A stretch of 13,415 bases of DNA, from contig JAKOTC010000043.1 of assembly GCA_029776465.1 (NCBI GenBank), positions 1 through 13,415 on the forward strand, read 5' to 3'. The stretch comes from Bacillota bacterium. GTDB taxonomy: Bacteria > Bacillota > Clostridia > Oscillospirales > JAKOTC01. Made by a program: the position numbers and the translations under genes. Positions 1-7,209 of the stretch are shown here, piece by piece; within the stretch, counting starts at the first letter, position 1, and each line of letters opens with the position of its first letter. The notes under the pieces are model-generated. The model had not been told where the DNA came from. It saw only the letters and a list, made by a program, of their open reading frames with translations, and made no database searches.

Positions 1-709
1 TCAACTCCGCATCCAGCGGCTTGATGGTGTGAATGTTGATGACTGCGGCGTCAATGCCCTGCTCGGCAAGCACTTTTCTGGCTTCCAGCGCCTCGCTGAC
101 CATCAGACCGGTAGCAACGATAGTGACATCCTTACCGTCGGCCAGAACAATGCCCTTACCCAGTTCAAACTTGTAAGTGGCGGCATCATTGAAGACCGGA
201 GCAGCAAGGCGGCCAAAGCGCATATAAACCGGACCGTTATGCAGGATCGCGGCCTCCACGGCAGCTCTGGCTTCCACATCGTCGGCGGGATTGATGATCA
301 CCATGCCGGGAATGGAACGCATCAGGGCAATATCCTCGTTGCACTGATGGGTGGCGCCGTCCTCACCCACAGAGATACCGGCGTGAGTGGCGCCGATTTT
401 CACGTTCAAATGGGGATAGCCAATGGAGTTGCGCACCTGCTCAAAAGCACGGCCGGCAGCAAACATGGCAAAGGTGCTGGCAAAGGGAATCAAACCCGTG
501 GTAGAAAGACCGGCGGCTGCGGACATCAGGTTTCCTTCCGCAATGCCCACGTCAATGAACCGATCGGGGAATTTTTTCTTAAACATGACGGTTTTAGTGG
601 CTTCGGCCAGATCGGCATCCAAAACCACCAGATTGGGATACTTATCGCCCAGTTCGGCAAGTGCCGCGCCATAAGATTCGCGGGTAGCTTTTTTTACGAG
701 TTCAGCCAT
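1..709 (-). CDS. Transketolase, C-terminal subunit (partial, 3' end beyond window)
   Basis: The ATG at 709 opens a frame of 236 codons that runs off the window, ending ...INIHTIKPLDAEL; about a quarter of the usual ~310 residues is missing. It carries the transketolase pyrimidine-binding (Pyr) domain: VLDADLAEATKT, then GIAEGNLMSAAAGL, whose Glu is expected to activate the thiamine diphosphate aminopyrimidine ring, then PFASTFAMF and HAGISVGEDGATHQ. The C-terminal domain begins near residue 190. Together with the N-terminal subunit just upstream it should form the split transketolase of the non-oxidative pentose phosphate pathway, which moves two-carbon ketol units between sugar phosphates in the cytosol. 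GGAGG lies 8 nt before the ATG, inside the last codons of the upstream gene, and only 3 nt separate the two genes, so translation is probably coupled. The family could also include DXS-like or related C2-transfer enzymes, but pairing with the N subunit favours transketolase. Confidence 0.95.
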   Translation of the reverse strand, partial: MAELVKKATRESYGAALAELGDKYPNLVVLDADLAEATKTVMFKKKFPDRFIDVGIAEGNLMSAAAGLSTTGLIPFASTFAMFAAGRAFEQVRNSIGYPHLNVKIGATHAGISVGEDGATHQCNEDIALMRSIPGMVIINPADDVEARAAVEAAILHNGPVYMRFGRLAAPVFNDAATYKFELGKGIVLADGKDVTIVATGLMVSEALEARKVLAEQGIDAAVINIHTIKPLDAEL

Positions 710-712
710 CTC

Positions 713-1561
713 TTAGCCCTCCATTTCGATCTTCTCAAGGATTGCCTTGAGTTCGGCCATCGCCTGCTCATATTGCTCAGCGTTGGGTGCGCTTCCGTGC
801 CAGGAGGCCTTATTCTCCATGAAGGAAACGTATTTGCCCTTGGTGCCGCGGGAAATAATCACGGTGGGCTTACCCTTGACGGTTCTGGCCTCGGCATAGG
901 CCGCTTCAATCTGGTCCAGGTCATGACCGTCGATCTGAATCACATGCCAGCCAAAGGCGGCAAACTTTTCGGGAATCGGCTCGGGCGAGCAGACTTCTTT
1001 CAGGCAACCGTCGATCTGCAGTCCGTTATAGTCCACCACGGCGCAGAGGTTGTCCAGCTGGTAATGGGCGGCAAACATGGCGGCCTCCCAGACCTGGCCC
1101 TCCTCCAGCTCGCCGTCGCCCAGAATGGCGTAAACGCGGAAATCTTTATTTTGAAGCTTTGCCCCTTTTGCCATACCAGCAGCGGCGGAAATGCCCTGAC
1201 CCAGAGAACCGGTGGTCATATCCACACCGGGGGTGTGCTTCATCTCCGGGTGGCCCTGCAAAAAGCTGTCGGGCTTACGGAGCGTTTTTAATAAGTCGGT
1301 GGAAAAATAACCCCGAAGCGCCAAAGCGGCATAGAGAGCCGGCGCACAGTGTCCCTTGGAGAGGACAAAGCGGTCGCGGTTCGGATCATCAGGGTTCGAG
1401 GGGTCAATCTTCATCTCTTTAAAGTACAAAAAAGAAAGCAGTTCGGCAATGGAAAGGGAGCCGCCCGGATGGCCGGACTTGGCGTTAAAAACCCCTTCAA
1501 TGGCGCCCATGCGTATCTTCATGGCATTAATTTTCAACTGCTTTTTGGTTGCAGCGTCCAT
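713..1561 (-). CDS. Transketolase, N-terminal (thiamine diphosphate-binding) subunit
   Basis: A 282-residue protein holding only the PP-binding half of a transketolase. Visible motifs are SGHPGG (29-34), SKGH (68-71), and the thiamine diphosphate/Mg signature GDGELEEGQ starting at residue 148 with the paired Asn at 179 (DYNGLQIDG). Its length matches stand-alone N subunits, whereas fused enzymes have ~650 residues. It binds cofactor and sugar phosphate with the C subunit encoded 3 nt downstream, and the two should assemble into the cytosolic pentose phosphate enzyme. The ATG at 1561 is preceded by GGAGGA about 7 nt upstream, so the start is secure. A 57-nt gap separates it from the HAD phosphatase gene upstream. 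That gap holds a short TTCATT/AATGAA inverted repeat but no convincing promoter. Confidence 0.97.
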   Translation of the reverse strand: MDAATKKQLKINAMKIRMGAIEGVFNAKSGHPGGSLSIAELLSFLYFKEMKIDPSNPDDPNRDRFVLSKGHCAPALYAALALRGYFSTDLLKTLRKPDSFLQGHPEMKHTPGVDMTTGSLGQGISAAAGMAKGAKLQNKDFRVYAILGDGELEEGQVWEAAMFAAHYQLDNLCAVVDYNGLQIDGCLKEVCSPEPIPEKFAAFGWHVIQIDGHDLDQIEAAYAEARTVKGKPTVIISRGTKGKYVSFMENKASWHGSAPNAEQYEQAMAELKAILEKIEMEG

Positions 1562-1618
1562 TGACAGATTCCTCCAATATCATAAATTAAGCTGGATTCA
1601 TTGTAATGAAATGTCCAT

Positions 1619-2452
1619 TCAACGGTTTTCACAAACCTCAATAACGGCTTCGATAAAATCGGCCACTGCGCCATTTGAACAGGCACCTGCCTCAAAATTC
1701 ACCAAAGCCCGGATCGGGTTGGGCGCTTCCGAGGGACAGGCCGAAGTTCCGGCAGTCTCCAACAGGGTCTGATCATTGAAATAGTTGCCGATGGCCAATG
1801 TATGTTCCATGGGAACGCCGCAAATCTCCGCAAGGCGGGGCAATGCGGCCCCTTTACTTGTCCCGGCCGGCACCATCTCATAAAAAGCGGGGCTGGAATA
1901 AAAAAATCCAACCTCGTCATACCGCTGTGCTTCGATCCACTCTACAGCCGTTTTTAATATGTCCGGTTCTCCAGCAAAAATGACCTTATTTGCATTATAC
2001 CCGATTTCATCGATTTTGACAAGTTTTTTTCGATAAGCTTCCCGCAGGATGTGATCCATTAGAAGTTCGTTTTTCTGCACCACTTCCACCACATTATCCG
2101 ACCATATCCCGATTCCGATTTCGGGGAAGTGTTGGTAAATCCCCTTTACCACCTGACGGTATTGAGCGGACAGAAGTTTCTCCCACAGGGGTTTGCCGTC
2201 GGAGAGGTCGATAATCGCTCCCCCGTTGAGCAAGATGGCCGGCGCGTTTACCGGAACCTCCTTCACCCGCTCCAGGGCGGTATATCCCCTGCCGGTGGCC
2301 AGTGAAAAGCGGCCGCCCAGGTCCATCCACCGGCGGATGGCCTCCAGATTTCTCAGCGGGATCCCCTCCCTGGCAATCAGCGTTCCGTCCACGTCGGACA
2401 CCAAAAGAAGTTCAGACACTTTTTTACTTTTTAAATGCTGCAAATTTTTCAA
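1619..2452 (-). CDS. Cof-type HAD-superfamily phosphatase (TTG start)
   Basis: A 277-residue cytosolic HAD hydrolase of the Cof/type IIB group, expected to dephosphorylate a sugar phosphate or other small phosphoester; the substrate cannot be told from sequence. Motif I is SDVDGTL with the nucleophile and acid/base Asp at 20 and 22. Motif II is SLATGR, the motif III Lys is in GTSKGAALPRL, and a C2-type cap fills the middle. Motif IV reads AIGNYFNDQTLLE, where the usual first Asp of GDxxND is Asn; the second Asp is kept. No ATG is available near the N-terminus. The TTG at 2452 is supported by GGAGAG 10 nt upstream, inside the end of the pseudouridine synthase gene, 3 nt after its stop. A GTG at 2419 would give a more family-typical N-terminus (seven residues before the DxD) but has no ribosome-binding site. 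Confidence 0.88.
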   Translation of the reverse strand: MKNLQHLKSKKVSELLLVSDVDGTLIAREGIPLRNLEAIRRWMDLGGRFSLATGRGYTALERVKEVPVNAPAILLNGGAIIDLSDGKPLWEKLLSAQYRQVVKGIYQHFPEIGIGIWSDNVVEVVQKNELLMDHILREAYRKKLVKIDEIGYNANKVIFAGEPDILKTAVEWIEAQRYDEVGFFYSSPAFYEMVPAGTSKGAALPRLAEICGVPMEHTLAIGNYFNDQTLLETAGTSACPSEAPNPIRALVNFEAGACSNGAVADFIEAVIEVCENR

Positions 2453-2455
2453 AGA

Positions 2456-3391
2456 TTATTTTCTCTCCATTCCGATATGCTCCATAAACTTAATAAAATA
2501 TTCGGGCAGCGGAGCTGACAGTTCAATCCATCGGCCGTCTTTGGGGTGAGCAAAAGCCAGATAGGCCGCATGAAGGCACTGGCCCTGAAGGTCATAGCCC
2601 TTTATTGTCCCGCCGTAAACCTCATCCCCTGCCACAGGGTGACCTAAATAGGCCATGTGCACCCGAATCTGGTGGGTACGGCCGGTTTCCAGCTGAAGCC
2701 GAAGGTGTGAATAGCCCGGCACCTCATCAAGCACCCGATAATGAGTGACGGCATTGCGGGAGTGAACCGGGGTCACCGCCATCTTTTTACGATCCCGTTC
2801 ACTTCGTCCGATGGGGGCGTTCACGGTTCCCTGACTCTCCCTCAAATGGCCGATCACGATCGCCTCATATTCCCGGGCAAAGGTGTGGGCTTTGATCTGG
2901 GCCGCAAGTTTTTTATGGGCTTCGTCATTTTTAGCCACCATCAGCAAGCCGCTGGTGTCCTTATCAATCCGGTGTACAATGCCCGGGCGCATCACCCCGT
3001 TGATGCCGGAAAGGCTGCTGCCGCAGTGGTGAAGGAGGGCGTTCACCAACGTGCCCGAATCATGCCCCGCCGCCGGATGAACCACCATTCCCCTGGGCTT
3101 GTTAACCACCAGCAGCCAGGGATCCTCATATACAACCTCCAGCGGAATATCCTCCGGCTCAACCTTATCACTGACGGGATCCGGAAGGGTCACTTCCACC
3201 GTTTCGCCCTCTTTGAGGCGATAGTTTTTTCCCTTGGGCAACCCATTTACCAGAACCGTTCCGCCCTCTTTTTGCCCCTCCAGCAGCTGTTCGGCCATGC
3301 TTCTGCTAAACCCGCAGCCCTCGGCCACAAAGCGATCCAATCTCTGTCCGGCATGCTGCACCTCGGTTTTAAATATCCAATGCTGGGGCAT
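2456..3391 (-). CDS. RluA/RluD-family 23S rRNA pseudouridine synthase
   Basis: A 311-residue pseudouridine synthase that isomerises uridine in structured RNA, most likely large-subunit rRNA. An N-terminal S4 domain (about 14-75, QRLDRFVAEGCGFSRS) binds RNA. The catalytic domain carries HRIDKDTSGLL with the catalytic Asp at 143, then ETGRTHQIRVHMAYLGHPVAGD, typical of RluC/RluD enzymes. The exact modified site is not readable from sequence. The frame is open back to an ATG at 3463, but I place the start at 3391, where GGAGGAG stands 8 nt upstream and the protein begins right before the S4 domain. The extra 24 residues of the longer version overlap the coding remains of a decayed gene in another frame. 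It lies downstream of lspA, the usual lspA-rluD order in Firmicutes. Confidence 0.95.
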   Translation of the reverse strand: MPQHWIFKTEVQHAGQRLDRFVAEGCGFSRSMAEQLLEGQKEGGTVLVNGLPKGKNYRLKEGETVEVTLPDPVSDKVEPEDIPLEVVYEDPWLLVVNKPRGMVVHPAAGHDSGTLVNALLHHCGSSLSGINGVMRPGIVHRIDKDTSGLLMVAKNDEAHKKLAAQIKAHTFAREYEAIVIGHLRESQGTVNAPIGRSERDRKKMAVTPVHSRNAVTHYRVLDEVPGYSHLRLQLETGRTHQIRVHMAYLGHPVAGDEVYGGTIKGYDLQGQCLHAAYLAFAHPKDGRWIELSAPLPEYFIKFMEHIGMERK

Positions 3392-3399
3392 TTTGATTT

Positions 3400-3406
3400 C
3401 TCCTCC
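3400..3406 (-). promoter_or_regulatory. Ribosome-binding site that fixes the rluA-type gene start
   Basis: GGAGGAG followed by 8 nt and ATG at 3391. It is much stronger than anything before the upstream in-frame ATG at 3463, so it decides in favour of the shorter protein. It sits just downstream of the stop codon (3417-3419) that ends the decayed NTP-PPase gene. Confidence 0.85.
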
Positions 3407-3416
3407 ATAATCCGCA

Positions 3417-3725
3417 TCATCTATCCAATGACTTTCTAAAAAATCCTTCGGTAAATCCGCCATTTTTCACCGCTTTCGCCTGTCTTATCCCTTCTCTTCC
3501 TTGGTGATTCCTTTATGCTCTAATGGCATATAGCACCTCAAAATATCTGCAAATTCCTCGGTATTTTCATCGGAGAGATATTCGTCGATTTCCTCCTGTA
3601 ACTTTTGATGGAGGAAGGAAGCATTCATCCTTCTTCAACACGCGAAAAACAGGGGTTTTCCCCTGTTTGCGAATGATATCCGGAATGTGGTCCCGAACCA
3701 GCTTGTTGTACACCTGCCTCGGCAT
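3417..3725 (-). pseudogene. Decayed MazG-superfamily NTP pyrophosphohydrolase (phosphoribosyl-ATP pyrophosphohydrolase-like)
   Basis: The first 36 codons from the ATG at 3725 read MPRQVYNKLVRDHIPDII, the typical opening of the small house-cleaning all-alpha NTP-PPases (COG4997-like, ~100 residues). The frame then breaks at a TTCCTTCC tandem duplication (3613-3620). Homology resumes one frame over as KLQEEIDEYLSDENTEEFADI. Two further disturbances follow at about 3539 (FADIL then EVLYA in a third register) and about 3524 (back to LEHKGITKEE). A last break is at about 3489, after which RQAKAVKNGGFTEGFF, the family's C-terminal K..RGGF-type end, runs to TGA at 3417. The family would act on abnormal nucleotides. 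The ATG begins 1 nt after the lspA stop, so it was once an operon member. The family call for the first part is confident. The exact number of indels (about four) is my reading of the pieces and would need an alignment. Confidence 0.82.
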
Positions 3726-3726
3726 C

Positions 3727-4317
3727 TTAATCTTTTTCCTCTTCATCCTCCGGGGTATCGTCCTCACCGTCCTGGGCTTCTTCCCCGGCTTCCTCATGGA
3801 CTTCATCCGGCGCAGCTTCGTTGAGGACACCCAAGCTGCTTGCCTGTTCCAGCCTGTCCCCGCTTTTTTCCTCGGGCTTTTTCTCCAACAAAATCACCAG
3901 CGCCAAAATGGCGGCGCCCACCACCACACAGGAGTCGGCCAGGTTGAAAATGGGGAAATTAATCAGCTCGAAATAGAGATAATCGATGACATACCCTCTG
4001 AAAATCCGATCGATCAAATTGCCGATGCCTCCGGAAATCACCAGAAACAAAGCCAGCTCGGCCCATCTGCCTTTAAAATAACGCTTCACCAGGGCAAAAA
4101 CGGCACCGGATATCAGCAAAACGGTAATCACAATGAAAAAAATCCGCCCATTTTCAAACATAGAAAAAGCTGCGCCTGTGTTTTCCGCATAGGTAAAGCT
4201 AAATACTCCGGGTATCAGATCGATGCTGTTTCCGGGAAGAGTGGAGGCCGCCCACCACTTGATCAGCTGATCGGTTCCCACCAGAAGCACCGCAAGGACA
4301 ATGAAGAAAATGGTCAT
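3727..4317 (-). CDS. lspA: Lipoprotein signal peptidase (signal peptidase II) with acidic tail
   Basis: A 196-residue membrane aspartyl protease that removes signal peptides from diacylglyceryl-modified prolipoproteins. Four hydrophobic segments lie near residues 3-15, 59-77, 86-100 and 127-144. Family motifs are DQLIKWW, FTYAENTGAAFSMF, GGIGNLIDRIFRGYVIDYL and FPIFNLADS, with catalytic Asp103 and Asp128. The usual enzyme ends soon after the fourth helix at 150-165 residues. Here a further ~50 residues follow that are very acidic (about 21 Asp/Glu), ending EDEEEKD and predicted to face the cytoplasm. The start at 4317 has AGGGGAAGA a few bases upstream. It lies between ileS and the pseudouridine synthase gene, an order common in Firmicutes. 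The gap to ileS holds two hairpins. Confidence 0.96.
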   Translation of the reverse strand: MTIFFIVLAVLLVGTDQLIKWWAASTLPGNSIDLIPGVFSFTYAENTGAAFSMFENGRIFFIVITVLLISGAVFALVKRYFKGRWAELALFLVISGGIGNLIDRIFRGYVIDYLYFELINFPIFNLADSCVVVGAAILALVILLEKKPEEKSGDRLEQASSLGVLNEAAPDEVHEEAGEEAQDGEDDTPEDEEEKD

Positions 4318-4361
4318 AAATTCTTCCCCTTTTTATTTCGAATGCGCAACCTTCTAAACGG

Positions 4362-4384
4362 AAGGGGCGGATTTTCCGCCCCTT
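4362..4384. terminator. GC-rich hairpin between ileS and lspA
   Basis: AAGGGGCGGA, a TTT loop, then TCCGCCCCTT: a perfect 10-bp stem. In the minus-strand transcript it follows ileS but has no U-run after it, so as an intrinsic terminator it would be weak; it may instead be an attenuator or a 3'-end stabiliser. On the plus strand it is followed only by TATACTAATTCTT. Confidence 0.5.
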
Positions 4385-4389
4385 TATAC

Positions 4390-4423
4390 TAATTCTTATA
4401 ATACGAAAGTATTACAAGAATTA
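4390..4423. repeat. AT-rich inverted repeat overlapping the ileS stop codon
   Basis: TAATTCTTATAATAC, GAAA, GTATTACAAGAATTA: a 15-bp stem with a single mismatch and a 4-nt loop. Its outer arm includes the ileS TAA stop (4421-4423). In the minus-strand RNA the loop is UUUC and the GC-rich hairpin follows 5 nt later, so the two form a tandem pair. It could serve processing, attenuation or protein binding. Confidence 0.6.
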
Positions 4424-7195
4424 AAAATTATTTTTGATCTGGTCCATTACCTTTACGCAGCATTCGCAAAGCTCGGGATGCTCGTGGGAATGGCCCACCG
4501 TTGTGGAATAGACCCAGCAGCGGACACATTTCTCACCTTCGGCGTGAGCTACATCGACCAGGATCTTATCCCCTTCACCAGGCAAAAGCTCAACCTGGGA
4601 TACAATGAAGATATCCGCCAACTCTTTTTCCGCTCCGGTCAGTCCCTCAGACTGGGAGGCAGGCACCTTTAATGCCACCTTGGCTTCCAGCGAACTGCCG
4701 ATCAGCTTGGCGTTGCGGGCAGCTTCCAGCGCTTTCAGCACATCTTCCCGAAGGGCAAAAATCTTCTCCCATTTTGCGCTCTGCTTCTCGTTCAGCTTCA
4801 CGCCGGTGAACGCCGGGAAGTCATTAAAGACCACCGAGGTAATATCGTCGGCTTTTCTGTGCGGCATAAAGCTCCAGATTTCGTCGGCGGTGAAGGCCAG
4901 AATCGGCGCCAGCATCCGAGTGAGCGCGTCCAGAATCTGATACACCGCGGTCTGGGCGGCTCTTCTCGCCGGGTCGGCGGGTGCCTCCACATACAAACGG
5001 TCTTTTAAAATATCCAGATAGGTGTTGGAAAGGTCGACGGTGCAGAACTGAAGAATGGCATGGAATACCGCATGGAACTGGTATTCTTCATAGGAGGCCT
5101 TCACCTTGGCAATCAACTCGTCCAGTTTGGAAAGCGCCCACCGGTCAATCTCCTTATACTCCTCACACCAATTTTCATCCGGCTTAAAATCTTTCAAAAC
5201 GCCCAGCATATACTTGGCGGTGTTGCGGATTTTCCGATAGGACTCGGACAATTGTTTGAGCAGGTCTTTGGAGATTTTCACATCGCTGGTATAATCCGAG
5301 GAAGCAACCCAGAGACGGAGAATATCCGCACCGAAATCCTTGATAATCTGTTCGGGCGCAATGCCGTTGCCCAGGGACTTGGACATTTTGCGCTTTTCCT
5401 CGTCGATGACCCAGCCGTGGGTAAGGATGGTTTTATAGGGCGCCCGGCCCCGGGTGGCCACAGAGGTCAGCAAACTGCTTTGGAACCAGCCGCGATACTG
5501 GTCGCCGCCCTCCAGGTAGAGATCGGCAGGGCTGCTCAGGTCCGCCCGGGTCTCCAAAACCGCCGCATGGGTTGAACCGGAGTCAAACCAGCCGTCCATC
5601 ACGTCGACTTCTTTGTCAAACTCTCTGCTGCCGCATTCGCATTCTGCGCCGGCGGGCAGCAGGTCTTCCACCGGGTGGGAATACCAGGCATCCGAACCCT
5701 CTTGGGCAAAAAGATCCGAGATTTTATCAATCACTTCTTTGGTAATATAGGGCTTACCGCATTTTGCGCAGGTAAACATGGTGATGGGGACGCCCCACTT
5801 GCGCTGGCGGGAAATGCACCAGTCCGCGCGGTCCCGCACCATGGAGGCCATCCGCTCTTTGCCCCAGGCCGGAATGAAGCGTACTCCGTCGATGGCCTTG
5901 AGCGTTTCATCCTTGAAGGACTCCACCGAGCAGAACCACTGATTCGTGGCGCGATAGAGAATGGGCTTGCGGCATCTCCAACAGTGGGGATACTGGTGGA
6001 CGATCTGCTCGGAGGCAAAGAGGGCTCCGCTGGCTTCCAGGTCGGCATAAATAGCCTTATTGGCATCGGCGGTTTTCAGGCCCTGATATTTCCCGGCCTC
6101 CTCGTTCATCCGGCCGTGGTCATCCACAGGCACCGGCATGGAAAGCTGGGGATAGTTTTTGCAGACAATATAGTCTTCCATACCGTGTCCGGGCGCGGTG
6201 TGGATACAGCCGGTACCGCTGTCCAGGGTCACGTGGTCGCCCACGATAACCAGCGAATCCCGGTCGAAGAAGGGATGGGAGCAAACAATGCCCTCCAGCT
6301 CTTGACCCTTGATCTCGCCCAGCACGGTATACTCGTCCCGGCCGCCGATCTTCATCACATTCTCCACAAGCTCTTTGGCGATGACATACACCTCGTCCCC
6401 GGCTTTGACCAGCTGATAGGTAAAGTCGGGACCCAGGCAGATGGCCACGTTGCCGGGCAGGGTCCAGGTGGTGGTGGTCCAGATTACAAAATAGGTGTTT
6501 TTTAAATCCACGCCGAATCCGGCCAGTTTGCCCATATCGTCGCGGACGCGGAATTTCACATAGATGGAGGTGCAGGGGTCGTCGGCATACTCAATCTCGG
6601 CCTCGGCCAGCGCGGTTCCGCAGTCGGCGCACCAATAGACCGGCTTTTTGCCCTTATAGATATAGCCTTTCAAGGCCATATCTCCAAACACCTTGATTTG
6701 TTCGGCTTCAAAACCGTTGGCCAATGTCACATAGGGATCCTCAAAATCCCCCCAGACACCCAGCCGGATAAACTGCTGTTTCTGTGACTCCACATAACCC
6801 TCGGCAAATTCGCGGCAGCATTTGCGGATTTCAAGGGGAGTCAGGGTATTCTCTTTCACATTCAGCTTTTTCAGCGCCTTCAGCTCGATGGGAAGGCCGT
6901 GGGTATCCCAGCCCGGCACAAAGGGGGCGCGGTACCCGGACATGGCTTTATACTTAACCACCATATCCTTTAAGATTTTATTCATGGCCGTTCCCAGGTG
7001 GATGTCTCCGTTGGCAAAGGGAGGACCATCGTGGAGAATGAAGGCAGGCTTGTCTGCATTTTTCTCCTGCAGCCGATGATAAACACGGTCATTCTGCCAT
7101 TTGGCAAGGGTCTCGGGTTCCCGCTGGGGCAGTCCCGCCCGCATGGGAAAACCGGTTTCGGGCAAATTTAATGTTTCATTATAATCCTGTGGCAT
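4421..7195 (-). CDS. ileS: Isoleucyl-tRNA synthetase
   Basis: A 924-residue class I synthetase that charges tRNA-Ile in the cytosol; the length is typical of the bacterial enzyme. The Rossmann fold opens with DGPPFANGDIHLGTAMNKIL, where the HIGH motif reads HLGT (66-69), and PGWDTHGLPIE follows. The CP1 editing domain shows TTTTWTLPGNVA (near 241) and GTGCIHTAPGHGMEDY (near 328), used to clear mischarged valine. KMSKS is at 603-607. An inner metal-knuckle candidate is FTCAKCG...CECG, and the C-terminal zinc site is C890, C893, C910 and C913. The C-terminal zinc-bearing architecture is that of the ordinary bacterial type. The ATG at 7195 has GAGG 9 nt upstream and lies 14 nt after divIVA. That leaves no room for the T-box leader that often controls ileS in Firmicutes, so it must be read from an upstream promoter. 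Confidence 0.98.
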   Translation of the reverse strand: MPQDYNETLNLPETGFPMRAGLPQREPETLAKWQNDRVYHRLQEKNADKPAFILHDGPPFANGDIHLGTAMNKILKDMVVKYKAMSGYRAPFVPGWDTHGLPIELKALKKLNVKENTLTPLEIRKCCREFAEGYVESQKQQFIRLGVWGDFEDPYVTLANGFEAEQIKVFGDMALKGYIYKGKKPVYWCADCGTALAEAEIEYADDPCTSIYVKFRVRDDMGKLAGFGVDLKNTYFVIWTTTTWTLPGNVAICLGPDFTYQLVKAGDEVYVIAKELVENVMKIGGRDEYTVLGEIKGQELEGIVCSHPFFDRDSLVIVGDHVTLDSGTGCIHTAPGHGMEDYIVCKNYPQLSMPVPVDDHGRMNEEAGKYQGLKTADANKAIYADLEASGALFASEQIVHQYPHCWRCRKPILYRATNQWFCSVESFKDETLKAIDGVRFIPAWGKERMASMVRDRADWCISRQRKWGVPITMFTCAKCGKPYITKEVIDKISDLFAQEGSDAWYSHPVEDLLPAGAECECGSREFDKEVDVMDGWFDSGSTHAAVLETRADLSSPADLYLEGGDQYRGWFQSSLLTSVATRGRAPYKTILTHGWVIDEEKRKMSKSLGNGIAPEQIIKDFGADILRLWVASSDYTSDVKISKDLLKQLSESYRKIRNTAKYMLGVLKDFKPDENWCEEYKEIDRWALSKLDELIAKVKASYEEYQFHAVFHAILQFCTVDLSNTYLDILKDRLYVEAPADPARRAAQTAVYQILDALTRMLAPILAFTADEIWSFMPHRKADDITSVVFNDFPAFTGVKLNEKQSAKWEKIFALREDVLKALEAARNAKLIGSSLEAKVALKVPASQSEGLTGAEKELADIFIVSQVELLPGEGDKILVDVAHAEGEKCVRCWVYSTTVGHSHEHPELCECCVKVMDQIKNNF

Positions 7196-7209
7196 TTTAT
7201 AAACCTCGC

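Noticed and set aside
29-1291. 420-codon open frame on the plus strand
   Set aside because: It lies antisense to the two transketolase genes, whose proteins have clear family motifs; its translation shows no recognisable domain and it has no ribosome-binding site.
1562-1618. Promoter in front of the transketolase pair
   Set aside because: The best -10-like string (TATGAT) lies so close to the ribosome-binding site that no leader would remain, and its -35 match is poor.
3392-3463. 24-residue N-terminal extension of the pseudouridine synthase
   Set aside because: It has no good ribosome-binding site, overlaps the out-of-frame end of the decayed NTP-PPase gene and is not needed for the S4 domain; GGAGGAG before 3391 marks the real start.
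3567-3830. 87-codon minus-strand open frame as an intact gene
   Set aside because: Its first 35 codons are lspA tail read in another frame and its last 16 come after the first frameshift; only the middle is real, as part of the pseudogene.
5675-6505. 276-codon open frame on the plus strand
   Set aside because: Antisense shadow of ileS, fully inside the editing and catalytic domains.
6986-7000. HLGT in place of HIGH in IleS as a sign of inactivity
   Set aside because: The rest of the catalytic core and KMSKS are intact, and to my knowledge HLGT-type variants occur in clostridial IleS proteins.
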